Positions 26,625 through 34,397 of a stretch of DNA of 64,000 nt are shown here, piece after piece. Position numbers and translations under genes: made by a program. The stretch lies in assembly GCA_031292015.1 (NCBI GenBank), contig JARLHY010000127.1, forward strand, positions 7,022 through 71,021. Reading direction: 5' to 3'. The notes under the pieces are model-generated. The model saw nothing but the letters and a program-made list of their open reading frames with translations. It made no database searches and was not told the DNA's origin. The DNA comes from Negativicutes bacterium. GTDB taxonomy: Bacteria; Bacillota_C; Negativicutes; Sporomusales_B; JARLHX01. How positions within the stretch are numbered: position 1 is the stretch's first letter; each line of letters begins with the position of its first letter.

Positions 26625-26670
26625 TTTTACTAATATAATATTACATATATGTAATATTATATTAGTAAAA
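26625..26670. promoter_or_regulatory. Perfect 46-bp palindrome, PadR operator candidate
   Basis: Positions 26625-26646 (starting TTTTACTAATATAATATTAC) are the exact reverse complement of 26649-26670, with AT at the centre. The core ATTACAT-AT-ATGTAAT fits the ACAT/ATGT ends known for PadR sites. It contains the 12-mer ATATAATATTAC also found at 8251-8262. It lies 19-64 bases upstream of the PadR start and overlaps possible -10 sequences (TAATAT). Twenty-two matched pairs cannot be chance. Confidence 0.8.
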
Positions 26671-26828
26671 ACCGTGTTGTAAGCCCGTCTGCTGCTTACA
26701 GCACACAAAATATAAAGGAGTTCCGTCACTGACCCTTTTATATAGGCTGCCCGGCATAATCAAGCGGCAACATTCATTACCTGAGAGCCCCCTTCCTGTT
26801 GTTTTACGGTACCGCCAATATTCATCTA

Positions 26829-26856
26829 CGAAATATTTCACATGTGTAATATTTCG
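26829..26856. promoter_or_regulatory. Second, imperfect operator-like palindrome
   Basis: CGAAATATTTCACATGTGTAATATTTCG-like dyad centred on ACATGT (28 bp, one mismatched pair either side). Its ATATT-CA-TG-AATAT core resembles the 46-bp palindrome 170 bases away. It lies downstream of a possible distal promoter of the operon, a position suited to repression. Confidence 0.5.
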
Positions 26857-26935
26857 CGATAAGTTGCGGTGTAGTTATGGTTCGTGTTTAGCTTACAATA
26901 TGACTATATGAAAATCAATGTATTCAACACCGTAT

Positions 26936-26972
26936 TTAACAAACATTAACCAAAGCTTAACCAGGATTTAAC
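26936..26972. promoter_or_regulatory. Four TTAAC direct repeats with about 11-bp spacing
   Basis: TTAAC starts at 26936, 26946, 26957 and 26968, one DNA turn apart (reading TTAACA, TTAACC, TTAACC, TTAACA). This is the arrangement bound by OmpR/PhoB-class response regulators; B. subtilis PhoP boxes are TTAACA-like repeats. On the minus strand the array is followed by TTGATT (26913-26918), a possible -35. The region 26673-27026 has no gene that I can support. Confidence 0.4.
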
Positions 26973-27026
26973 AATCAGGTATAGCCATATTTCTCGCTGT
27001 CGCCTGGAGGCATGAAGCCAAAGAAC

Positions 27027-27062
27027 GGCCCTGAAACGGCGAAAATTTGCCGTTTCAGAGCC
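27027..27062 (-). terminator. Terminator after the LarA gene
   Basis: On the minus strand GGCTCTGAAACGGC pairs with GCCGTTTCAGGGCC (13 of 14) around an 8-base loop, followed by GTTCTTTGG. It begins 19 bases after the LarA stop. Confidence 0.65.
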
Positions 27063-27081
27063 ATTCTTACCACTACCCGCC

Positions 27082-28395
27082 TTAGCCGATTTGGGCTTTT
27101 CCTGCCAGCAGCGGCAGCGTGTTCGCCCCCTGGGGCATGACAATGAACTGCGGCGTGCCTGTCCGGCACTTGTCCTGAGCGATCTTCATCGCTTCATCCA
27201 GTGTGCTTGCCGGAATCATTCCGGTCTTTTGCACCAGTTCGAAGTTGTCCGGTTTGGTCACCATGATAAAGGTGGCGACATCGCTGCATTCTATTTCCTT
27301 GAGCGCCACCATGCCAGGCAGGGCAAAGTTAGCCCGGAGGGCCTTCTCTGCCGCCAGCTTGTCACCCAGCTTAAACCAGTCCATGAATCCCGGCGGCTCG
27401 GAAATATCCGGGCACTCACTCAGCAGGATGACCACGCCGCCTTTTTTCACGGCGTAGCAGGCGTTATCCATCGTTTTTCCGGTCTGATACAGGTTGATGT
27501 CTTTCGGGTATCCACCCGCCGTAGTGATTACAATATCCGCTTTGGCCGGGATTTCCACGCCATAAAGCTCATCCACCAGCTTTGTCCCCTCCAGCCAGGC
27601 CGATACCCAGTTGCCGGCAAATATGCCGGCGACTCCGCCGTCGGAGGTGGGAACAAGGTTGAGAATAAAATCCGGTTTGACGAACGCGGCGATCTCCATC
27701 ATGTCTTCATGGGCTGCGTTTCCCTTAAGCTTGCCCGACATGCAGCTCGGGTCCGAGCCGTCACCCAGATTAGGCCCCAGCAGCAGCAGATGATTCTGCT
27801 GAATGGTCTTCACCGAGCTGCAGCCCGGCAGAACGCTTTTCCGGCCTCCGCCGTACCCGGCGTTGTAGTGATAGATGATTCCTCCGGTCAGAATCACCCT
27901 GTCGGCTTCAGCCACCAGCCTGTTGACCCGCACCTCGGTGCCGCGGCTGGTTTTTCCCAGATAGACCATATTGGGCTCGTCCCAGGCGTCATGGTTCAGC
28001 ACCCGCACCCGGTGGCAGATATTTTCGCCGCACAGGTCACGAAACTCGCTGTCGGTATTCTGTCGATGGGCCCCGACGACGATCAGGATGGTGATATTGT
28101 CATCAGGCACCCCGGCCGCGTTCAGTTCGTCCAGGATGATGGGCAGCACCTTGTCCATCCGCTGCCAGATCCGGGTGATGTCACTGACCGTTACCACGAC
28201 CTTCTCCCCGGGGCGTACGATTTCCCGCAGAGGCGGCGCGTCGATGGGACGGGCCAAAGCCTCACGGACGGCTTTTTCGAGATCCGGCAGCGGCGGAAAC
28301 TCTTTGCCGACAATCTCGCAGACCAGCTGCTGGGCAGGGATGCTCAGCGGAAATTCCGTTTTCCCGTATTTCAGGCTGAACTGTCGGTCACTCAT
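27082..28395 (-). CDS. larA: LarA-family nickel-dependent 2-hydroxyacid racemase
   Basis: A 437-residue protein of the lactate racemase family, which interconverts stereoisomers of 2-hydroxy acids using a nickel-pincer nucleotide cofactor. All catalytic positions of Lactobacillus LarA are visible at near-identical numbering: H110 (GAHR), H176 (IIYHYN), K186 (GGGRKSVLPG; the lysine that holds the cofactor) and H202 (QNHL). Family members also act on malate, phenyllactate, 2-hydroxyglutarate and sugar acids, so lactate is only one option. It is 42 bases after the PanB gene in an operon. No larB, larC or larE cofactor gene is in the window. Confidence 0.86.
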   Translation of the reverse strand: MSDRQFSLKYGKTEFPLSIPAQQLVCEIVGKEFPPLPDLEKAVREALARPIDAPPLREIVRPGEKVVVTVSDITRIWQRMDKVLPIILDELNAAGVPDDNITILIVVGAHRQNTDSEFRDLCGENICHRVRVLNHDAWDEPNMVYLGKTSRGTEVRVNRLVAEADRVILTGGIIYHYNAGYGGGRKSVLPGCSSVKTIQQNHLLLLGPNLGDGSDPSCMSGKLKGNAAHEDMMEIAAFVKPDFILNLVPTSDGGVAGIFAGNWVSAWLEGTKLVDELYGVEIPAKADIVITTAGGYPKDINLYQTGKTMDNACYAVKKGGVVILLSECPDISEPPGFMDWFKLGDKLAAEKALRANFALPGMVALKEIECSDVATFIMVTKPDNFELVQKTGMIPASTLDEAMKIAQDKCRTGTPQFIVMPQGANTLPLLAGKAQIG

Positions 28396-28437
28396 AGAAA
28401 CTTCACCTCCAGGCAGATTGGCGTGATACTTTTTCCC

Positions 28438-29277
28438 TTATCCTTCTCCATAAAGCCGTTTCAGGTCTTCCTCGTTCATGGTGAAACAGTGTTCCTTGAC
28501 CGGGAATTCGCCGCTGTCGATCTCCCGGCAGTAGGAGTTGAAGGCGTCGACCATCGCCGGGCCAAGTTTGGCGTACTGCTTGACGAACTTGGGAACAAAC
28601 TTGTCGAATATCCCGCAAAGATCGTAAGCGTTGAGACAATGCCCGTCGACATGAGGTCCGGCGCCGGTCCCGATGGTCGGAACGGTCAATTTCTCGGTAA
28701 TCAGCTTGGCCAGAGGGGCCGGCACGCATTCCATCAATACCGAAAAAGCCCCGGCTTCCTGCAGTTTCAGGGCTTCGTTCATCAGCCGCTCGGCCGCTGC
28801 CGAGTCTTTGCCCTGGACCTTGAACCCGCCGAGCATGGAGACGGTTTGCGGCGTAAGCCCGATATGGGCCATGACCGGGATACCGGCGTCAACGATGGCC
28901 TTGACTTTGTCGCATACCGCCAGTCCGCCTTCCAGCTTCACGCAGTCAGCGCCCTCTTTCAAAAGCTTGCCGGCATTGCGGACGGCTTCGTCGATGTTGA
29001 TATAGGACATGAACGGCATGTCGGCTACGATCATGGTGTTCTTCGCCGCCCGTTTCACAGGCCGGAGGTGATAGACGATCTCTTCCATGTTGACAGGCAC
29101 CGTTGTGTCCAGGCCAAGCACTACCATCGCCAGCGAATCGCCCACCAGGATCATTTCCGCGTCCGAGCGGTCGATCATCGTGGCCATGGGATAGTCGTAG
29201 GCAACGATCATCTTGATTTTCTTGCCCTGCTCCTTGTACTGCTGAGCCTGGGGAATTGTCATCTTGGTTTTGCTCAT
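28438..29277 (-). CDS. panB: PanB-family ketopantoate hydroxymethyltransferase, copy 1
   Basis: A 279-residue PanB. It transfers a hydroxymethyl group from 5,10-methylene-THF to 2-oxoisovalerate, a reversible aldol-type reaction. The Mg2+ and catalytic residues are present: D47 (VGDS), D86 (ADMPF), E116 (KLEGG) and the general base E183 (LMECVPA). Length is normal. Neighbours are unusual for pantothenate synthesis: LarA follows, and a sensor kinase/AraC response regulator pair precedes it; panC and panD are absent. This suggests a catabolic or retro-aldol role on a hydroxymethyl oxo-acid (inference). It is about 40% like copy 2 by eye. A TATAAT at 29345-29350 (minus) may be its -10. Confidence 0.9.
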   Translation of the reverse strand: MSKTKMTIPQAQQYKEQGKKIKMIVAYDYPMATMIDRSDAEMILVGDSLAMVVLGLDTTVPVNMEEIVYHLRPVKRAAKNTMIVADMPFMSYINIDEAVRNAGKLLKEGADCVKLEGGLAVCDKVKAIVDAGIPVMAHIGLTPQTVSMLGGFKVQGKDSAAAERLMNEALKLQEAGAFSVLMECVPAPLAKLITEKLTVPTIGTGAGPHVDGHCLNAYDLCGIFDKFVPKFVKQYAKLGPAMVDAFNSYCREIDSGEFPVKEHCFTMNEEDLKRLYGEG

Positions 29278-29375
29278 AATGTCACGCCCTCCTGTTTGTT
29301 GTCAGAATAACTGTCCTCATCGTAGCTTTTATTGGTCGAACCTGATTATACCTTTGGGTAATTTTGCTTTCCGCA

Positions 29376-30947
29376 TTAGATTTTTTGTCGAGTATTACCA
29401 CTGATAAACTGGCTCGGGGTCGCTTTGTGATACTTTTTAAACACGCTGCAGAAATAGCTGGCGTCATGGATTCCTATCCGGTGGGCAACCTCTGCTACCG
29501 TATATTTGCCCATGGTCAGCAGGCTTTTTGCTTTTTGCAGGCGATAACTGTTCAGAAAACTGGAAAATCCCTGTCCCGTATATTTTTTGAAAATCCGGCT
29601 GAAGTAACAGGGGCTGAGATATAGCTTGCTTGCCACCACCTCCAGATTCAGGTCCTGCTGATAATTGTGCCGGATGAACTGAACGGCCCACTTGACCGCC
29701 CGTTCGGCGTCATTGTCGCTGGACCCGCGAACACTTGCCGCCAAACTGTCCACCAGGTTCGCCACAACCAGCCGGATTTGGCTGACAGTCTCGGCCTGCC
29801 CGGTTTCTTCCTGGAGCTTGGTGCGCATTGTAGCCGGCTGAGCTTCCTCGGTAAGACCGGCGAGCTCATGGGCTATCGCTGCGAATAAATCGGTCAGGGT
29901 CTGCAAAACCAGTTCCCGGGAAGCTCCAAACGATTTCAGCTGATCCAGCAGCTCCCCTGCTACAGTCGCGGCCGTGGTCTCCCCCGGTGAAAACAGCAGA
30001 CTCACCATGCGTTCACTGAGACCCTTGATATCCAGTACAATGTTGTTATATATCTGATATCTCGCTTTGACAGTATCGGCACAACGGATCTGGGCTTCCT
30101 CCCAAAATCTCGCAGCCTCGGCCTCCCGCAAAACCAGGCGCAGAACCGTCTCGATGCCGGCGACGCCGTCGATCGGCAGCACGCAGCCGGCAACTCCGGC
30201 CGGAGCCTGCCGGGACCAATCGGCGATCAAGCCATTTAGAGCGACCATCGCTTCGGTCAGCGGTTCACGCCCCCAGACGATTACCTGCCCCCCGGGCAGC
30301 ATTGACACGTGTTTCACGGCGCTTAACTGCCTGATCTTTCTGGTCAGCGAGTTTAGCTGGTATTCTTCCGCTATCACGACGTCCCCGCGCAGTATGTAAC
30401 CGGCGAAAACCCATTGCACACCGGCAAGCGGACTCAACCTGCCGCGAAGCATTTGGTTCGTCTTACCGGGCCGAAGTCCCGCCAATTCCAGGACAAGCCG
30501 GTCCAGGCCGTCCTCGCCGGCTTTTTTCGCCAATACATTCATCCTGGCCTGGCGCCGCTGATTCAGCCGCTCCCGCGCCGCGCGCTTGACGCCTTTCATT
30601 AATACTTCCGCCATGGCTTCAGGATTCATTGGCTTTAACAAATAGTCTTCAACACCGATTTTTATCGACTGATGAGCATAGGCGAATTCGCCATGAGCAG
30701 TCAAAATATAGATCTTCGTGCCGGGATATTTTGTTTTGATCCGTCTGGCGGCTTCCAAACCGTCCATGATCGGCATGTTGATGTCCATGATGACAAAATC
30801 CGGCTGACAATTTTCGGTCAGGGCTACCGCTTCCTCGCCGCTTCCTGCCTCGCCGCAGACGGTAAAAGGCAGTTTATAGTTTGTAATCAGCCAGCGCAAA
30901 AATCTGATTTCGGCCGGTTCGTCATCCACAATCATCAGCTTATACAT
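29376..30947 (-). CDS. AraC-type two-component response regulator
   Basis: A 523-residue regulator: receiver domain (1-120) with the acidic pair at D8/D9, phosphorylation site D55 (FVIMDINMP) and the LTAHG switch region; a long middle region (about 130-410) with no recognised domain; and a C-terminal double AraC helix-turn-helix (about 420-515, LEVVASKLYLSPCYFSRIFKK and VAEVAHRIGIHDASYF). It is of the YesN class. Its start overlaps the end of the kinase gene by 13 bases, so the two form a partner pair. It lies 98 bases before panB/larA and probably activates them and perhaps the MFS gene upstream. Confidence 0.9.
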   Translation of the reverse strand: MYKLMIVDDEPAEIRFLRWLITNYKLPFTVCGEAGSGEEAVALTENCQPDFVIMDINMPIMDGLEAARRIKTKYPGTKIYILTAHGEFAYAHQSIKIGVEDYLLKPMNPEAMAEVLMKGVKRAARERLNQRRQARMNVLAKKAGEDGLDRLVLELAGLRPGKTNQMLRGRLSPLAGVQWVFAGYILRGDVVIAEEYQLNSLTRKIRQLSAVKHVSMLPGGQVIVWGREPLTEAMVALNGLIADWSRQAPAGVAGCVLPIDGVAGIETVLRLVLREAEAARFWEEAQIRCADTVKARYQIYNNIVLDIKGLSERMVSLLFSPGETTAATVAGELLDQLKSFGASRELVLQTLTDLFAAIAHELAGLTEEAQPATMRTKLQEETGQAETVSQIRLVVANLVDSLAASVRGSSDNDAERAVKWAVQFIRHNYQQDLNLEVVASKLYLSPCYFSRIFKKYTGQGFSSFLNSYRLQKAKSLLTMGKYTVAEVAHRIGIHDASYFCSVFKKYHKATPSQFISGNTRQKI

Positions 30948-32560
30948 TCGAGCTCCCCGCCCTTGTCGCTGCTATATGGGATTTCAATGATTACCTTTGT
31001 TCCCTGCCCGCGGCCGGTCTCGATGGTAAAGGTCGAACGGTCGCCGTAGTAGTGCTTGAGCCTACGATGGATATTCTTCAAGCCTATACCCTCATGCATT
31101 GTCATGCCTGCGCCGGAATTCCTGAGGGTTTTCATGCTGTTGACGACATTTTCCGGCACCCCGGCGCCGTTGTCGGCCACTTCAATGATCGCCCGGTCAC
31201 CGGCAAGACGTCCGCTGATGACAAGGCGCCCCGGCTGGCGGATATTCTTGAAACCATGCTGGATGGCGTTTTCGACCAAAATCATCAGCATCATGAACGG
31301 AACCCGCACATTCATGACATCCGGACTCAGATCGACTTCCACTTCAAAGCGGTCAGGAAACCGGGTTTGTTGGATATGCAAGTAGTCTTTTATATAGGTC
31401 ATTTCGTCGCTGACAGTGACCAGATTCTGATTGTCCCCCAGACTGCGGCGCAACATGTTCGCCAAGGCATACGTCAGTGACGCCGCCGTTTCAGCTCCCT
31501 CCATCATCGACATCTGAGCGATGGTGTTCAGGGTATTGAATAAAAAGTGGGGATTGACCTGAGATTCCAACAGCTTCAGGCGAGCTTCGCTAAGGGCAGT
31601 TTCCAGTTCCGCCTGACGGCGCTTTTCCTCCATCAGGCTGAGTTTGTAGGAGCTGATCTGCTGTTCGCGGGCCGAATGGATAATCATTTGCACCAGGGAG
31701 GCCCCCACCAGCGACAAGGTCTCCGCCACCGACTGGAGATGGTTGCGGTTGATGATCTCCAGCTCACGATAGGCCTTTCGGGAAAAATCAAGGTCATTGG
31801 CTGCAAAGACCGTCTCAAGGTCCTGCTGCTCGTCGGCTGAGGGGGGAATCGCCCGACCGTAGCCGCACCCCAGGTAACCCAGGATGCGATCATTGATGAT
31901 GATCGGCGACTGAATGGTATATACCCCGAACACACAGTGGGAAACCGACAGCGCTTTGCCGCCGTCGAGAGTGCAGCAAGAGGTGTTCAAGATGCAGTCG
32001 CCCTTTTTCCGCTTTAGACAGAGGGTGCAAAAGTCCGGAAAATGTTTGGGCGAAGTGAGCAGCTTGCCGTTCGGATCAATCAGGGTGACCGCAAGGCGCA
32101 CACTTTTGGCAAATTTGTCGCTGATGGCTTCCAGATTGATCAGCTGGGAAACTTCCTTCAGGTCAATGTCGTCAATTCCCGATGGTTCGCCCAGGTCGAT
32201 CGGCAAGGTGGGGTAGACGATACTCATCATCCTGGCGATTTCACCGGAAACATTCAAAATACAGTGCTCGCCGCCGGCGGGAATATAACCTACCTTGCCT
32301 TTGCGCAAGACGATTTTACGGCCGTTGCACCAGTGGACAGACTCACCATCCAGCCCGAAAATAATCTCTTCGTAGCCGGGATGAGCGTGGGTTTTCTGCT
32401 CGGTATTCGGATAAATATTGACAATGGACACCGTCCGCTGCAATTTGCGCGCGTTTGGATCCAACTGAAGCCAGTAAGACTCACCCCATGAATAGTATTG
32501 TTCGTCAACGATTTTTAAATCGAAACTGGACTCGATCTCCCGGCGCAAAACCTCTGTCAT
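30935..32560 (-). CDS. Sensor histidine kinase with cupin and PocR sensory domains
   Basis: A 541-residue cytoplasmic kinase without membrane helices. Residues about 40-120 form a cupin (HAHPGYEE at 58-64, IPAGGEHC at 93-100). About 135-290 is a PocR-type ligand domain with a cysteine cluster (C178, C181, C189, C195, C196). A coiled coil follows (about 300-330), then the LytS/YesM kinase core with phospho-acceptor H338 (NPHFLFNTLN) and an ATPase domain (VENAIQHGF, DNGAGVP). PocR domains bind small hydrocarbon-derived ligands; the cysteines could bind iron or an Fe-S cluster. It senses an intracellular signal and acts with the overlapping response regulator. The double cupin-PocR sensor is unusual. 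Confidence 0.88.
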   Translation of the reverse strand: MTEVLRREIESSFDLKIVDEQYYSWGESYWLQLDPNARKLQRTVSIVNIYPNTEQKTHAHPGYEEIIFGLDGESVHWCNGRKIVLRKGKVGYIPAGGEHCILNVSGEIARMMSIVYPTLPIDLGEPSGIDDIDLKEVSQLINLEAISDKFAKSVRLAVTLIDPNGKLLTSPKHFPDFCTLCLKRKKGDCILNTSCCTLDGGKALSVSHCVFGVYTIQSPIIINDRILGYLGCGYGRAIPPSADEQQDLETVFAANDLDFSRKAYRELEIINRNHLQSVAETLSLVGASLVQMIIHSAREQQISSYKLSLMEEKRRQAELETALSEARLKLLESQVNPHFLFNTLNTIAQMSMMEGAETAASLTYALANMLRRSLGDNQNLVTVSDEMTYIKDYLHIQQTRFPDRFEVEVDLSPDVMNVRVPFMMLMILVENAIQHGFKNIRQPGRLVISGRLAGDRAIIEVADNGAGVPENVVNSMKTLRNSGAGMTMHEGIGLKNIHRRLKHYYGDRSTFTIETGRGQGTKVIIEIPYSSDKGGELECIS

Positions 32561-32709
32561 AATGTCACCTGTCCGCTTTTATTGGAGTGGCGTGCAGCTA
32601 TTTTATATGCCATGATTCGCGGCGGGCAGCGATAATCCCTGCCAGGCCGCCGGCCGCCAAACCCACTGCGCCGCAGTCCCATCGGGGTATTTCGCGGCAG
32701 AGGGGAAAA

Positions 32710-32745
32710 AGCAAAAACATACCCGCTCACGGGCATGTTTTTGCT
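32710..32745 (-). terminator. Terminator after MFS gene 1
   Basis: AGCAAAAACATGCCCG pairs with CGGGTATGTTTTTGCT around a TGAG tetraloop (one G-U), followed by TTTT. It begins 16 bases beyond the stop of the MFS gene and separates it from the kinase gene. Confidence 0.85.
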
Positions 32746-32760
32746 TGGCGCAGCCTTTTT

Positions 32761-34068
32761 CTAACCTTTCAGGTCAGCCTTGCCGATGACTGCATCTTTC
32801 GCCGGAATAGCCAGCACAGACAGTGTCGCCAGCAGCGCAAAGGCCGCCAGGAAATACATTCCACCCGTGGTGGAACCTGTTGCGTCTTTGATAAACCCAA
32901 CAGCATACGGCCCAAAGAAACCGCCCAAATTGCCTGTTGAGTTGATGATGGCGATGCCGACAGCCGCCGTTCCCTCGCTCAGGAAGATATTCGGCAGGGT
33001 CCAGAAGGTGCCGACAAAGCAATAGATACCTGCGGTGCTGACGCAGATCCACAGCAGCGACAGCCACAAATCAGTGGTCATTGTCAAGGCAATCAGACCG
33101 AAGAACGCGACTGAAATCGGCAACGCCACATGATAGCGGCGCTCCTGGGTTTTGTCCGAATGTCTCGCCACCAATACCATGGCAATAACGCCGCAGACAT
33201 AGGGAATCATCGAGATAAGGCCGATCTGGGTGTTGGTGATGACTTTGGACAGCGCCCGCAGAAGCTGCGGCATCCACATGCCCAGGCCATACAGGGCGAT
33301 GACATAGCAAAGATAACTGAAGGCAAGATGCCATACCCGGAACTGACCGAACACCGCCCACTTGTTGACAGGCATCTTGGCCGACTTTGCGTCGTGTTCT
33401 GATTTCAGCTCATTACAAAGCCAGTCTTTTTCTTCCTGGGTGAGAAATTTAGCCTGTTCCGGCCGGTCGGTCATGACCCCCAGAGTTACAATTCCCAGCA
33501 CGACCGCAGGGATACCCTCGATAACGAAGAGCCACCGCCAGCCAGGCATGCCGAACCACTGAACATTGTCCATGATCCAGGTGGAAACAGGTCCGGCGAC
33601 GATGTTGGCCAGCGCCATGCCGCACATAAACACCGCCACCGTCTTGCCCAGATGCCTGGCCGGGAACCAGAAGGTAAGGTACAAAATCATACAGGGGTAG
33701 AAACCGGCTTCAGCGATGCCGAGCAAAAACCGCAAAATCCCCACATGAGTGGCAGTCTGGGCATAGCCGGTAAGGATAGTGACGATACCCCAGCTGATGA
33801 GGATGCGGGCAATCCAGATGCGGGCGCCGATTCTATGCATGAGAACATTGCTGGGAACCTCGAAAAAGAAATAGGCGATAAAAAAGATCCCGGCAAGCAT
33901 ACCAAAGGCACTGGCGCTAATCCCCAGGGCTTTGTTCATTTCAAGAGCGGCGAAACCGATGTTTACCCGGTCCAACATGGCTACGATGTAAAGAAGCATG
34001 ATATAAGGCACAAGTCGCCACCGCAGCTTACTCATCAGTTTCTCTTCGCTGAACGCAGAATTGACCAT
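32761..34068 (-). CDS. ACS-type MFS transporter (paralogue 1)
   Basis: A 435-residue, 12-helix transporter of the anion:cation symporter group (tartrate/phthalate/glucarate permease-like). The opening LLYIVAMLDRVNIGFAAL and the motif FFEVPSNVLMHRIGARIW are typical. It is highly similar to the transporter at 47962-49284 over its whole length. Both lie near a PanB gene, which suggests they import the acid that feeds PanB. GGGGGA lies upstream of the ATG. It is a single-gene unit upstream of the kinase operon. Confidence 0.92.
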   Translation of the reverse strand: MVNSAFSEEKLMSKLRWRLVPYIMLLYIVAMLDRVNIGFAALEMNKALGISASAFGMLAGIFFIAYFFFEVPSNVLMHRIGARIWIARILISWGIVTILTGYAQTATHVGILRFLLGIAEAGFYPCMILYLTFWFPARHLGKTVAVFMCGMALANIVAGPVSTWIMDNVQWFGMPGWRWLFVIEGIPAVVLGIVTLGVMTDRPEQAKFLTQEEKDWLCNELKSEHDAKSAKMPVNKWAVFGQFRVWHLAFSYLCYVIALYGLGMWMPQLLRALSKVITNTQIGLISMIPYVCGVIAMVLVARHSDKTQERRYHVALPISVAFFGLIALTMTTDLWLSLLWICVSTAGIYCFVGTFWTLPNIFLSEGTAAVGIAIINSTGNLGGFFGPYAVGFIKDATGSTTGGMYFLAAFALLATLSVLAIPAKDAVIGKADLKG

Positions 34069-34303
34069 AACTTGATCCCCCTTTTATTGAACTATTTGAC
34101 GATAGATAACTTTCAGACAATTTTTGGTCTTTCTCTCCCCCCTATGTGCCAGAGCCATACAGTTCAATTACTACTGCTTCATACCGAACAAATTATCATG
34201 GCAAAATACATGCTTCTTCTGCTACTGCCCGGACTTTTGCTTTTAACGTTGATAACTCTGAAAATTTTTGCTGCCCCCCCGGGGTCCTTTTGCTATTATT
34301 ACA

Positions 34304-34350
34304 GCCCTGGGGAAAAGGCGCCTTATGCTCACCGCGCCTTTTCCCCGGGC
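34304..34350 (-). terminator. Strong hairpin after ilvD1
   Basis: GGGGAAAAGGCGC pairs perfectly with GCGCCTTTTCCCC (13 bp) around a 12-base loop. The T-run is weak on the minus strand, so it is a probable rather than certain terminator. The rest of 34069-34397 holds the promoter region of the MFS gene and no gene. Confidence 0.6.
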
Positions 34351-34397
34351 GTTACCTACCGGGCTGGATGCTTTGTCAATCCGCTGTGTTTCAGATC

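Noticed and set aside
27091..29310. 739-codon plus-strand open frame opposite larA and panB
   Set aside because: Both minus-strand frames are full-length, catalytically complete enzymes; the antisense frame spans two genes and the gap between them.
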